Positions 17,164 through 26,721 are shown, counted from the first letter of the stretch. The stretch is DNA of 64,000 nucleotides from Gammaproteobacteria bacterium (GCA_041395445.1 JAWLAO010000003.1:310001-374000); one strand, 5' to 3'. Translations and numbers: made by a program. The notes: generated by a model not told the origin, from the sequence alone.

Positions 17164-17942
17164 GTGTCAAATAGAATCAAAGAGCAAGGGGTTAATGCAT
17201 TTATTACACCATTGGACAATTTTATCACAGAATTGGCAAATCAAATTTGTATAGCTACACATATTGAAAAGTCTACAACTGCGTTAAGACATACCCCAAC
17301 TCTACTACGGATAATTAGGAAATTTGTTAAAATCCCTTATCAAGTAACTAAAGCCATGAATTATCTTGAACAGACTCCATAGCAACATTAAATCTTACGA
17401 AGAATATATTAGACAATGATTTTTCAAAAACAAATATTCATGTATTAATTGCAATGTGAAATTCGTTACAAACAGCAATAGAGGATATGTTTGTTATTCT
17501 CCTTAAAAAGAAACGTGTCAGAGAAGATATTGTTAAACTTGATATTCCCAATAGATGGAAGCGAGATTTGGTAGATGAAACCGAAGAAGATAACTATCGT
17601 TTTTTTCTATCAAATTGGAAAACTGGTGGAAGTCACATTGTTGATTTTATGGAAATAAAATTGGCTTGTTTTGATATGGGTGGAGAAGTTCCAGAAAAAC
17701 TAACAATGGGATTAATTGAAATGCACGCATTAAGAAACTGTCTGGTTCATAGGGCGGGGATTGCTGATAAGAAATTTACAGAACAAGCTCCATCACTAGG
17801 AATCACTGTAGGAGAAGAAATTTTTATCAATAGAGAAATGCTTACAAAATATTATCAAGTAGCGGGAGAATATGGAAAACTTCTTTTTTCAAGAATAACA
17901 AAGTGTAAGTATTTTGTAGTTGCACCAAAAACGAGCCTGTAA
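17164..17942 (+). pseudogene. Broken HEPN-like domain protein gene
   Basis: Two open segments in different frames (17164-17382 and 17487-17942) join into one protein of about 260 residues if a frameshift near 17368-17378 and an in-frame TGA at 17457-17459 are repaired. The bridging translation reads ...NYLEQ / DSIATLNLTKNILDND... / NIHVLIAM-stop-NSLQTAIEDMFVILLKKK. Near the C-terminus, ALRNCLVHRAGIAD contains R-x4-H, the signature of HEPN domains, which act as RNases in toxin and defence proteins or as scaffolds. The 3' end runs into the IS element; without the insertion the frame would end APKT-stop. The start codon is uncertain (GTG 17164). Confidence 0.5.
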
Positions 17943-19223
17943 ACAATTCTGTGTATCTGCGCTCATAAATAATCACCTAAGCGACTTTCAAATTCTATCA
18001 CAAAACGATTCAAAGCAGGCTTCCAGTTGCGATGGGCATAGTCCATTTGCGGAAGCCCTCTTTACACCAAAATATCGCCTTTTTGGCAGAATCGTCAGTA
18101 GGGAATATCTTACGCTTTTTAATCACCTTTCTGATAACACTATTGAGTGATTCTATCGCATTTGTGGTGTAAATGACTTTTCTAATATCTTCAGGGTAGT
18201 CAAAAAAGGTGTTGAGATTGTTCCAGTTTGCTCTCCATGATTTGCCAATCTGTGATATTTACCGTCCCAACTGGAACAGAATTTATCCAATGCAAGCAAA
18301 GCTTCATCTTCTGTGATGGATTTATAAATGCTCTTCAAATCAGCTGTAACTGCCTTGTAATCCTTGTATGGAACATACTTGATGGAGTTGCGCACCATGT
18401 GCACGATACACAGCTGGATTTGTGTATCAGGATAAACAGTCTCAATGGCTTCGGGAAACTTTAATCCATCAACACAAGCAATGAGAATATCTTTAACGCC
18501 TCTGTTTTGCAATTCTGTGAGGACTCCCAGCCAAATTGGCACCTTCAGTTTCAGCAAGCCACATGCCTAAAAGCTCTTATGACCTTCCATATTAACGCCC
18601 AAAGCAAGATAAACGGACTTGTTGATTACTTTTCGATCTTGTCGAACCTTAACCACCAGACAATCCAGATAAACAATGGGATAAACAGCATCCAATGGGC
18701 GGGACTGCCATTCGGTGACTAAGTCGATGACTGCATTGGTGACCTTTGAAATCAGGCCGGCTGATATGTCAGCACTGTATAGTTCCTGGAACATATCAAC
18801 GATTTCACGGGGTACTCATGCCTTTGGCATAAAGGCTCAGAATCTTGTCATCCATGGCTGTGAACCGGGTTTGGTTCTTCTTGATGAGTTCCGGTTCAAA
18901 CTCCCCATCACGGTCACGAGGGGTGTCCAGAATAAATGCTCCGGTATCGGTTCTCACTGTTTTGGAAGTGTATCCATTGCGGGCATTTCCGGAAATCCGT
19001 GAACCCCCTTTATCGTAACCAAGATGGTCATCCAATTCAGCATTGAGGGCTGCTTCAACAGTTATTTTGCTCAGGATTTGGCTGAATTCAGCCAAATCCT
19101 TTTGAGTTTTTATACCTTTGGCAAGTTCTTTGCCTAAGGCTTCAAGTTCTTTTCTATTTTTCATAATGTACCTACTTTAACAAATTTCAATTAAAGCAGA
19201 TACACAGATTTATTTACAGTGCT
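17933..19223 (-). mobile_element. IS256-family insertion sequence, decayed
   Basis: About 1.29 kb bounded by near-perfect inverted repeats: 17937-17960 matches the reverse complement of 19196-19219 at 22 of 24 positions, with outer GAGC / GCTC ends. The flanks CCAAAAAC (17925-17932) and CCAAAAAAC (19224-19232) look like a target duplication that differs by one A. The single transposase gene on the minus strand has five frameshifts, so the copy should be immobile on its own. It inserted into the last codons of the HEPN-like gene. Confidence 0.88.
17963..19164 (-). pseudogene. IS256-family (mutator-type) transposase, five frameshifts
   Basis: From ATG 19164 the protein begins MKNRKELEALGKELAKGI and in conceptual repair runs about 400 residues to a stop at 17963-17965 (ending ESRLGDYL), the normal family length. 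Frame breaks fall near 18809-18812 (a GGGG run), 18572-18577, 18531-18538, 18250-18258 and 18024-18036. Recognisable mutator-transposase pieces are LDDHLGYDKGGSRISGNARNGY, KILSLYAKGMST, VYLDCLVVKVR (first catalytic Asp), ACVDGLKFPEAIE (second Asp) and, in a shifted frame, TTNAIESLNS (catalytic Glu). All three DDE residues are present, so decay is by indels, not loss of the active site. Confidence 0.9.
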
Positions 19224-19462
19224 CCAAAAAACCTAAAAGCTGTTTATCTTTATCAATCGGAGTCAGAGTCATTGACAATCATTATTGATATAGTTGTTGA
19301 TTATAATCAAGTTACAATATGTTACTAAATTCTATAAGAAAGGCTTCTTCAGTATGAAATACAGTTGTAATTAAATTTTTATTTTGAAGGATTTTCCTTT
19401 AAGAGTAGAATCCAAGCCATTACTTAAATAATGGCAATTAAAAAAATTTAAGATTAGAAGTT

Positions 19463-19972
19463 ATGCAATCAACAGAAGATGAAAAATTAAAATTTTTGTA
19501 TGCTGCTTTGAAGGAAGCGCAGGATAATGTTCGGAATTATGACACCAAAGCACAGATTGTCAGCATCGGCTATCTTTTTACCATCGGTGCTATCAGCAAA
19601 GTCCAAACTCAATCATTATTCAATGCACCGCTTGATATCATCATGATGTGGGCAATTATCATTTTTCCTCTGATACTTTTTGCTGCGGTTCTCTATCCGA
19701 CTCGTAAAATGGCTCCCAGTGTTAAAAGAGGAAGAAAAGCAGTGAAAGCCCTGTTTTATTTTCATCCTTCTGAAGTTGTGTCAGTTGATGAATATGTAAA
19801 TCAGCTGGATGAAGTTGATATCGAACAGGAGCTGAGCTACGAGTTATTCAAAGTTTCGGTGCTTCGCGACTTAAAAAGAGTTCGGTTTTTAAGAGCTTTA
19901 TTCTTTGCTAGTCTCGGTTTGATTTTCCTTTTTATCAAACAAATATCTCCCTATTTAATAAACTTTTCTTAA
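19463..19972 (+). CDS. Small membrane protein resembling Pycsar effector (PycTM/DUF5706-like)
   Basis: 169 residues. A cytosolic N-terminal helix carries the motif NYDTKAQIVSIGYLFTIGA, which resembles the 'aDxKAxxLLxxxxxxxG' entry of PycTM/DUF5706-type membrane proteins. A second membrane helix follows (about 59-80), then a charged cytosolic stretch and a third helix near the C-terminus (about 145-165). In Pycsar phage defence, such proteins are membrane-disrupting effectors triggered by cyclic CMP or UMP. No nucleotide cyclase is encoded next to it, so the assignment is only by shape. The gene lies 240 bases beyond the IS element. The start follows AGAAG. Confidence 0.4.
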   Translation: MQSTEDEKLKFLYAALKEAQDNVRNYDTKAQIVSIGYLFTIGAISKVQTQSLFNAPLDIIMMWAIIIFPLILFAAVLYPTRKMAPSVKRGRKAVKALFYFHPSEVVSVDEYVNQLDEVDIEQELSYELFKVSVLRDLKRVRFLRALFFASLGLIFLFIKQISPYLINFS

Positions 19973-20046
19973 GTATTTCTACACAGTTGTTTAGGCATTG
20001 ATTAAATAAATCAGAGTGAATTTTTCTTAAATATTTTTGAAAATAC

Positions 20047-20101
20047 TTGTCTTTTTAAAAACAAGTGCTACAATTTTAGCATTATGCTAATTTTGTAGCA
20101 C
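20047..20101 (+). promoter_or_regulatory. blaI promoter with overlapping BlaI-type operator
   Basis: TTGTCT (20047-20052), a 16-base spacer and TACAAT (20069-20074) form a promoter. A 37-base palindrome, 20065-20101, overlaps the -10 and the transcription start: the arms GTGCTACAAttTTAGCAT and its mirror match at 16 of 18 positions around T20083. It contains the TACA...TGTA ends typical of BlaI/MecI/CopY operators. It ends three bases before the blaI ATG, so autorepression is the natural reading. Confidence 0.7.
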
Positions 20102-20104
20102 TTT

Positions 20105-20494
20105 ATGAAAAAAGATAAATTAAAAAAACTCAGTCGCCGCGAACGGCAAATCATGGACATCGTTTATCAACAAAGCGAGGTTTCTGCCCAAGATATTCTT
20201 AAACATATTCCAGACCCCCCAAGTTACTCCGCAATTCGGGCAATGTTGACACGATTAGTGAATAAAGAGGTTTTGGAATTTCGCCAAGATGGAGCAAGAT
20301 ATTTGTATTCACCGGTTATTGAAACTGAAGATGCAAAACACGATGCTCTATCAGGGTTGTTAAAAACATTTTTTAATAACTCTCCGGCTGCTGCCGTTTC
20401 TGCATTACTAGGAATGGAAAAGAAAAGCATGAGTACTGATGAACTTGAGAAAATCTCAGATCTGATAGAACAAGCAAAGAGGGAGGGGAGGTGA
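20105..20494 (+). CDS. BlaI/MecI/CopY-family transcriptional repressor
   Basis: 129 residues. The N-terminal winged helix reads LSRRERQIMDIVYQQSEVSAQDILKHI, followed by YSAIRAMLTRLVNKEVLEFRQDGARYLYSP, the standard BlaI recognition-helix region. The C-terminal part (about 85-129) should form the dimerisation helices. Family members are cleaved by a cognate BlaR1/MecR1 membrane metalloprotease to induce target genes. Here the partner gene, starting one base downstream, carries stop codons, so induction may be lost and the repressor constitutive. No beta-lactamase gene is nearby. Confidence 0.88.
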   Translation: MKKDKLKKLSRRERQIMDIVYQQSEVSAQDILKHIPDPPSYSAIRAMLTRLVNKEVLEFRQDGARYLYSPVIETEDAKHDALSGLLKTFFNNSPAAAVSALLGMEKKSMSTDELEKISDLIEQAKREGR

Positions 20495-20495
20495 T

Positions 20496-22085
20496 ATGGA
20501 AAATTGGATGACAGCAAACATTAATTTAATTTTATTAATTGGAAAAATGCTCATTCCGGTATTAATGGTTTTATTAATTGTAAAAATGAATTTTCGGTTA
20601 CCGGCGTGGTTTAAAGCATTATTGTGGCAGATAAGCTTTATCATTGTGTTGATAATTCCGGTTTTAAATTACTACTCTTTTATCAATTTACCCTTATTGT
20701 CTGAGATAAAATATGACTCGCCGGCGATTGATTTGCAAAATGAACAGCTTAAACACTTGCAGATAACTTCCGACAAGTTTGAAACTGTTAAGCCAACATA
20801 TAATTTTATTTTCATCGCATACGCTTTAATAACTATGTAGCTTATTCTGCAATTTGCCAGACAGACATTGCAGTTAAGAGTTTTACGCAAGAAATCATTT
20901 CAAATCACCGACTAGAGCGTCATTCAGTTTTTTGAATCTATTTGCCAAACACATGATATAAAAAGCACTCCTTTACTTCTCCAGAGTAAAGAAATTGACT
21001 CTCCGATGACTTGGGGAGTTATGAATCCAATAATCATGATACCGGCAAAACAAACATCTTTTGTAAAAACCCGTTTAGCTTTGGCACATGAACTGTTTCA
21101 TGTTCGCAGAACAGATTGGCTTTGGATGCAACTCAGCAAACTGACATGTTGTTTCTTTTGGTTCAACCCTTTGCTATGGTATTTCAGAAAACAAACATTG
21201 GAACACTTTGAACAAGCCTGTGATGAGAGTGTTATTAACACAGGTGTGTTGCCTTCTGATTATGCAGGTGCGTTGATGTATTTTCATCAAAGCAAACCCC
21301 AATACCACACCACTGCAATGGCTGCTCAAAGCCAACTATATAAACGCTTAACAAAAATATTAACAAACTCCAGGAGAAATGATATGAAACTATGGCAAAC
21401 AACATTATTTGTTTTAACGCTGAATTTATTATTTATCACCATTGGTTGTAGCCGAGTGACTGCAGCAACTAAGAGCGAAAATAATTCTGAACTCACAAGT
21501 GTAAAAGCTCCTTTACCGAATAAACCTGTAACACCTGTTAGTCCCCTAGATGAAGAGGGAAAGCCGTAAGCACCTGATTTTCCCAAAGCTCCAAAAGCAC
21601 CTTCTATTCATGAAGGGATTATTAGTAAAGAAGAGCTTGAAATACTGACGGAGGAACAGCTACTTGGAGCTGAAAAAGCTTTAATAGCAGCAGAGCAACA
21701 ACTGAAGAACTTCAAAATGCTTGATTTAAAACAGATTGAGAAGCAACTCGTCAAATCAATTGATCAACTAGATGTAGAGAAGCTTGGTGTGCTTGAGAGT
21801 CTTGAATTGCAACTATTAGAACTTAAGGAGGTAAAAGAGTTTGAAAAACTATCAAAAGAAGAAAGAGAAGAAATATCTAAGGAGTTGGAGCTAGTTAAAA
21901 AGCAAGCAGTAAAAGATATGGAGAAAGCTAAGCTGGAAATTGTGGAGGCGAAAAAACAAATAGCAATGGAATTAAAAAATATAGATATGGGAGCCATCGA
22001 AAAACAACTTAAACAGGAAAGAGAGGAAATTTTGAGAGCCCGAGAACAGATTCAAAAGCAAAGGGAAGAATTCAGAAAACAGTAA
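20496..22085 (+). pseudogene. M56 (BlaR1/MecR1-like) membrane peptidase interrupted by three in-frame stops
   Basis: One reading frame runs 530 codons from ATG 20496 to TAA 22083-22085 but contains TAG 20838-20840, TAG 20913-20915 and TAA 21567-21569; there is no frameshift. Ignoring the stops, it encodes N-terminal membrane helices, SPMTWGVMNPIIMIPA, the zinc motif LAHELFHVRR (HExxH), FFWFNPLLWYFRKQ, the acidic ligand EQACDESV, another membrane helix (TLFVLTLNLLFITIGC) and a long Glu/Lys-rich coiled coil (about residues 385-529). It would be the sensor-protease partner of the BlaI-type repressor. Every motif is preserved, so inactivation looks recent. An intact downstream frame starts at 21006 but lacks the sensor half. 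Confidence 0.75.
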
Positions 22086-22110
22086 TTATTATTTAGAAAA
22101 TATAAAAAGT

Positions 22111-22144
22111 CCTGTCTTAGTATAAAACTAGACAGGGTTTTTTT
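22111..22144 (+). terminator. Terminator between the M56 pseudogene and the glycosyltransferase gene
   Basis: CCTGTCTTAG (22111-22120) pairs with CTAGACAGG (from 22128) with one bulged base, and is followed by seven T (22138-22144). On the minus strand the same stem is followed by a looser T-rich stretch, so it may work in both directions. It touches the stop codon of the minus-strand glycosyltransferase gene. Confidence 0.6.
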
Positions 22145-25100
22145 ATGAGTTCAACACTGCTTGAATTGACTTTTTAGCAGCATCAAAGCTGAAATAGTTT
22201 TCAACATTTTTTAAGCCGCCCTCTGAAATGGTGTTCCAGAGGTTTTCATCCTGATACAGACGGACAACTTGATTGGAAAATTCTTCAGGAGTTTCAGCCT
22301 TTAGGACATCAACCCCTTCTTGTGTGTACATGCCTTCGACAGCAACTTTAGTACCAACGACAGGTTGGCCATAACTCATGCTCATGTTGACTTTACCTTT
22401 GACACCGGCACCGTAACGAAGCGGAGCTACGGCAATACGAATGTCATCCATAAACGGTTCAATATCTTCGACAAATCCATGATAGATGATATTGTCCGAC
22501 GCAAGATTCTGGATTTCTTTGGGAGCTCTTGAGCCAATAATGTGAAATTTGATTTCAGGAAGTTGTTTGATAATCAAAGGAAATATTTTTTCAACAAACC
22601 ATAAAACCGCATCCACATTCGGGGTGTGTTGATAACCACCGATAAACATAATGTCCTTTCTAGTAGAATAGGGTTTGCGACATCCGTATATTTCATGGAT
22701 ATTGGTCAAAACCTTGACATCGCTCTGAGGGATTTCATCTCCAAGAACTTCAACTTCATACGGACTCACCACTAATGTAACATCACAGGCTTTAGCAACA
22801 TCGAGTTCTTTTTCACGAGTTTTTTCAGCCATCGAAGCCAGTTTTTTATCATTGGAAATCTCAGACATTCGTCGTTCACGGACATAATGTAAATCAACAG
22901 TATCAAAAATAATTTGAGCTTTTGGACAGTATTCTCGAATAAATGGCATGACTTGTTCAGCAACATAATAACGGCTCAGGATAACCGCATCAAGATACTT
23001 TCCTTTATCTTTTAGATAGTCAACAGGATTGGTGATATGTGGGGTGTAAATGCACTCAACACCGAGTTGTTGTAACTCTTCAGTGTACCTGTCATTATGA
23101 CTGAGATTCTCAGGCATGAAAATCACATGATAACCTAATTCTTTTAGAATAATAATCAGATTCATCATCCGTAATGAACCCGAATCCTGATCCGGTGTTG
23201 GTGTGCAAGCATCAAAAATTAAAATTCTTTTTGGTTGTCCGTGTATTCGGCACAACTCTATATCACTACCTGATTTTTGTTGCAATGCGAGTTGATTTGC
23301 CCATTTTTGTTTGAATTTTTCCTGATTGACAACTTGATACTTTTTAACTCCTTGAGTTAAATCAGTTCCTGATGAAATTCCTTCAAAATGTGTCACAACA
23401 GAAGCCGGTTGATAATAAACTTTTTTCCCAATATTTCTAACAGCAAATGCTAAATCAGTGTCTTCGTAATAGGCCGGTTTGTATCTTTCATCAAATCGTC
23501 CAAGTTCTTCAAAGAGTTCTTTTGAAATAAGAATGCTGGCACCGGAACAGTAATCAACCTCACGCACATGGTTATATTGCGGTTCTTCAGGATTGCCGAG
23601 TCTGCCATAATTCCAACCACAGGCATCTGAAAAAATAATTCCACCGGCTTCTTGGAGTTGATTGTTTGGATATATCAGTTTGCTACCAACCAAACCGGCA
23701 TCCGGATAATCCTCAAAAACATTAATGAGTGAATCCAGCCATAAGTCATAAACAACGGTATCATTGTTCAAGAATAACAGGTATCTTCCCTTTGCAAGTT
23801 TCGCACCTGTGTTACAGGATTCAATAAATCCACCATTTTGTTTCTGGCGGTGATAATGAATTCCTGAAATCATTTTTATCTGATTTTCAGTATCATCTGT
23901 TGAACAATCATCAATGACAATCACTTCAAACTCAGTTTTCTCACTCATTTCGGAAATAGACTTTAAGCATTGATAGGTGTGTTCAAAATGATTGTAAACA
24001 GGAATAATGATTGAAACAAAAGGCTGTCTGTTTGTTTTAATCTCGAATGCTTTATAGTCATTACTGATTTTGACAGGAGCTGTTTTTTTGATTTCTGGAT
24101 GATAATTTGAAACTCTTCCTTTAATGAGTTTAAAGGTTCTGCCAACTCCACGAGTTTTCAAACTACGAAACAATCTTGTGGGCAAAGACCTCAGCTGAGT
24201 CCATCTGAATTTTAGTGCATTGCGTTTATGGCGTGCCCAGGTGGTGAATCTTCTCATAGGTTTTGTTACCCTCCAGGAACGACTTTGATAAACAGATTGT
24301 AGTTCGTTAAACAGGGTTTGCTTTGCAATAATCTCATTCTCAAAATTATAATTTAATTTTTCATACTCACTATTTAAATTATTAATTTCATCTTCAAGTC
24401 TGTTGGTTTCTTTTTTTAGAACTTGATTAATGTGAGCAATTTCATTGTTTAAACGACTTGTTTCTTTATTAAGAGTATTTTTAATTTTTTTGACTTCTTG
24501 TCTCTCTAGCTCGATGTTTTTTTCAGCTTTTTTTAGTTCCTTTGTGAGGTTTTTCGCCCAGACAGTGCGTTCTTCTAAATAATCTGTTGTATCAGCAAGT
24601 TCTGTTTTAAGTTGTAGATTTTTTGTATTTAAATTTTGCAATTGAGTTGCCCAGATTTTTAAATCTGGTTGTGATTCATTTAATTTGTATGAACACACTT
24701 TGTGTTTAGAGAATAATTTCTTGAAGGAGCTAATCTGTTCTTCAAAACTTGGGAAATTTTTGGTTTTAAGGTTTTCTCTGATTTTAAGTATATGTTCAGG
24801 GTTTGATTTGAGTTGAATAATTTTTTCGACAAATGAATTGGAATTATTCTCACAAATAAAGCCGGTGACATTATTTTCAATTCTTTCTTTCAGAGCTCCA
24901 AAATCTGTGCTTAGCGTGCAAATCCCGGCTTGTTGGAGTTCTGTTAAAGTGTAGTTGTACGTTTCAGAGGTCTGAGACGTAATCAGTGCAATATCCGGTT
25001 GGTATTTCTCAAGTAAATGTTGCAAATCACTCTGGTTATAATCCATGACGACAGAAATAGATTTGTTACTAAGATATTTTTTTCCCTCATTACCGGCCCC

Positions 25101-26504
25101 CAAAAAAACAAATCGGAAACTATTGTTTAATTGTTCCATAATGTCTTCGAGGAGCATTTGTCCTTTTGGAGGATTGATTCTACCAAGTACCAATATGCGA
25201 AAAGATTTATATTTTTTGTTATATGATATTGGTATTAAACTTTTTGAAGCGTGAGGGATAACATGAATTTCTTTTGTTAGTTGAACATCAATTTTTTTAA
25301 GATTGTTTTTTACTGACTCACTTGGAGCAACTAATGTGATTTTTTTTCTTTCAAAGATTCCATGTAGGTGTTCTTTCCAGCTTTGATAGGTCTCTTTACT
25401 AATTTCTCCGAAAGGTTCACTCGCAGTGTTTAACAATGCGGTATCAATATCAACTGAGGTTAGTATGTCGTTTTCCAGATTTGCAATTAAACTCGGCCAT
25501 GAAGGAAAGTAATCATGAAAGATTTTTACAGTTGGAATTGGGGTTTGCAGACACTCCATACTGTGCCCGATAAGGCTAGAAACCATGATTTGCTGAACTT
25601 GAAACTCGTCAAGAATTTTATCTAGAATATTTTTGTATTCCTCATGAACTATAGATGTTGCTTTAATCGGAGATTGTAATTCATAGTTCCTTATCGTTAT
25701 TCCGGAGTCGTTCCCATAATGGAGCTGAAGTTTTTCTCCGTGTCGATTCCGGTAAAGTTCGCCATAGGAAGCTAAAACAATGTGATTGTATTCAGTTTCG
25801 TGAGCACAATAATCATTAATCCATTTTGAGACGCCTCCACCCCATGACATTGAGATGTGCAACATAACAGGTTTTTTATCCAAAATAGGGTAACCAAGAA
25901 GTTTGTTTTCCACTTCCGGATAATTTTTTAGCCTCCACTGTAATGCTGCAAGAGGGTGAGCGGGTAGCGGTCGTTGGTCTCCTATATCAATTTTGTCGGT
26001 TAATTTAACGTTTTTGTCATTGTGACTTTGAACCAACAAATTGCTACAAACTTTATATTGAATAGAATCCAGTTGTTCTAGAACAGAGTGATTACGAACA
26101 ATAAAGCACTCTGTATTTATTTCTTCACAAAAAAGAGTGCTTGGTGTTTGTAACAAATAAATCAAATTATCAAGTTGTTCAACAGATCCGTTAAATACAT
26201 CGCCGCCTTGGAGGGGTGACAAACGATTAACTTTACAACTTTGTGCTGAGCAAAGTAGAGTATTGAGTTCTGTGACAATAGTTGCCATCAGTCTTTCAAA
26301 CCAAAAAGCAGGCAACTTCGCCTTTGCATTTAATATGATAATTGGTGAATAATGATCAGTATTAGCAATGATTTTCTGGCGAAGGTCATCGTTAAACTCT
26401 TTTTCCTCAAATTGAATGCTTCGGCACTCTTTGATAATTGAGCTTGAAAGCTGAAATTCATTATCAGTGTTAAAAACAGCTAAATAGGGTTTGATTTTTT
26501 GCAT
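22143..26504 (-). CDS. Large three-domain glycosyltransferase (GT4 - coiled coil - GT2 - GT4)
   Basis: 1453 residues from ATG 26504; a TTG at 26525 would add seven residues but lies over the -10 element, so I reject it. The first GT4-type (GT-B) unit spans about residues 200-610 (MLHISMSWGGGVSKWINDY, RILVLGRINPPKGQ, TELQQAGICTLST). A Glu/Lys-rich coiled coil follows at about 640-750. Next is a GT2 domain at about 830-1050 (SIIIPVYNHFEHTYQCL, VIDDCSTDD, LNNDTVVYD, and the closing YEDTDLAFAVR). The last GT4 unit starts RILIFDACTPTPDQDSGSLRM at about 1085. Several sugars are probably added by one polypeptide, as in O-antigen or surface-glycan assembly. It stands alone, without other glycan genes. 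Confidence 0.9.
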   Translation of the reverse strand: MQKIKPYLAVFNTDNEFQLSSSIIKECRSIQFEEKEFNDDLRQKIIANTDHYSPIIILNAKAKLPAFWFERLMATIVTELNTLLCSAQSCKVNRLSPLQGGDVFNGSVEQLDNLIYLLQTPSTLFCEEINTECFIVRNHSVLEQLDSIQYKVCSNLLVQSHNDKNVKLTDKIDIGDQRPLPAHPLAALQWRLKNYPEVENKLLGYPILDKKPVMLHISMSWGGGVSKWINDYCAHETEYNHIVLASYGELYRNRHGEKLQLHYGNDSGITIRNYELQSPIKATSIVHEEYKNILDKILDEFQVQQIMVSSLIGHSMECLQTPIPTVKIFHDYFPSWPSLIANLENDILTSVDIDTALLNTASEPFGEISKETYQSWKEHLHGIFERKKITLVAPSESVKNNLKKIDVQLTKEIHVIPHASKSLIPISYNKKYKSFRILVLGRINPPKGQMLLEDIMEQLNNSFRFVFLGAGNEGKKYLSNKSISVVMDYNQSDLQHLLEKYQPDIALITSQTSETYNYTLTELQQAGICTLSTDFGALKERIENNVTGFICENNSNSFVEKIIQLKSNPEHILKIRENLKTKNFPSFEEQISSFKKLFSKHKVCSYKLNESQPDLKIWATQLQNLNTKNLQLKTELADTTDYLEERTVWAKNLTKELKKAEKNIELERQEVKKIKNTLNKETSRLNNEIAHINQVLKKETNRLEDEINNLNSEYEKLNYNFENEIIAKQTLFNELQSVYQSRSWRVTKPMRRFTTWARHKRNALKFRWTQLRSLPTRLFRSLKTRGVGRTFKLIKGRVSNYHPEIKKTAPVKISNDYKAFEIKTNRQPFVSIIIPVYNHFEHTYQCLKSISEMSEKTEFEVIVIDDCSTDDTENQIKMISGIHYHRQKQNGGFIESCNTGAKLAKGRYLLFLNNDTVVYDLWLDSLINVFEDYPDAGLVGSKLIYPNNQLQEAGGIIFSDACGWNYGRLGNPEEPQYNHVREVDYCSGASILISKELFEELGRFDERYKPAYYEDTDLAFAVRNIGKKVYYQPASVVTHFEGISSGTDLTQGVKKYQVVNQEKFKQKWANQLALQQKSGSDIELCRIHGQPKRILIFDACTPTPDQDSGSLRMMNLIIILKELGYHVIFMPENLSHNDRYTEELQQLGVECIYTPHITNPVDYLKDKGKYLDAVILSRYYVAEQVMPFIREYCPKAQIIFDTVDLHYVRERRMSEISNDKKLASMAEKTREKELDVAKACDVTLVVSPYEVEVLGDEIPQSDVKVLTNIHEIYGCRKPYSTRKDIMFIGGYQHTPNVDAVLWFVEKIFPLIIKQLPEIKFHIIGSRAPKEIQNLASDNIIYHGFVEDIEPFMDDIRIAVAPLRYGAGVKGKVNMSMSYGQPVVGTKVAVEGMYTQEGVDVLKAETPEEFSNQVVRLYQDENLWNTISEGGLKNVENYFSFDAAKKSIQAVLNS

Positions 26505-26510
26505 TGGCGG

Positions 26511-26519
26511 ATTATAGCA
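26511..26519 (-). promoter_or_regulatory. Extended -10 element abutting the glycosyltransferase start
   Basis: On the minus strand TGCTATAAT (26519 down to 26511) is an extended -10 whose TATAAT lies exactly six bases before ATG 26504. Transcription would start at or next to the A of ATG, giving a leaderless mRNA; there is no Shine-Dalgarno sequence. No good -35 is visible. The same geometry occurs before mutL and the gene at 47753. Confidence 0.5.
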
Positions 26520-26584
26520 AATCAATTCTGGGCTGAATTAATGTTTCAAAAATATTTCATAAATAAAATACGTTTTGGGAAACA

Positions 26585-26598
26585 TTGACAAGGGTCAA
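26585..26598 (+). promoter_or_regulatory. FNR/CRP-family palindrome upstream of the Mbx-like operon
   Basis: TTGACAAGGGTCAA is a perfect 5-4-5 palindrome (TTGAC-N4-GTCAA), differing from the FNR consensus TTGAT-N4-ATCAA by one symmetric base. It lies 124 bases before the first gene of the 14-gene operon and 80 bases from the divergent glycosyltransferase gene. A weak -10 (TACCAA, 26622-26627) would put the site near -42, the position of activator sites. This suggests oxygen- or NO-responsive control of the operon; the exact regulator is unknown. Confidence 0.5.
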
Positions 26599-26721
26599 AA
26601 TCTCGTCATTCTAGGGCGTTTTACCAATGTGCAGAATGAATAGGTGTGTTAGTATGACAGTGAGGCGAGTTGAGAGTTGTGCTTTGCCTATTGTTCAGGA
26701 GAGGTTTTTAAATAATTAAAT

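Noticed and set aside
17920..18150. 76-residue frame across the IS left end
   Set aside because: It is the antisense of the transposase 3' region and terminal repeat.
26505..26525. Earlier TTG start for the large glycosyltransferase
   Set aside because: The added codons coincide with the extended -10 TGCTATAAT and have no ribosome site.
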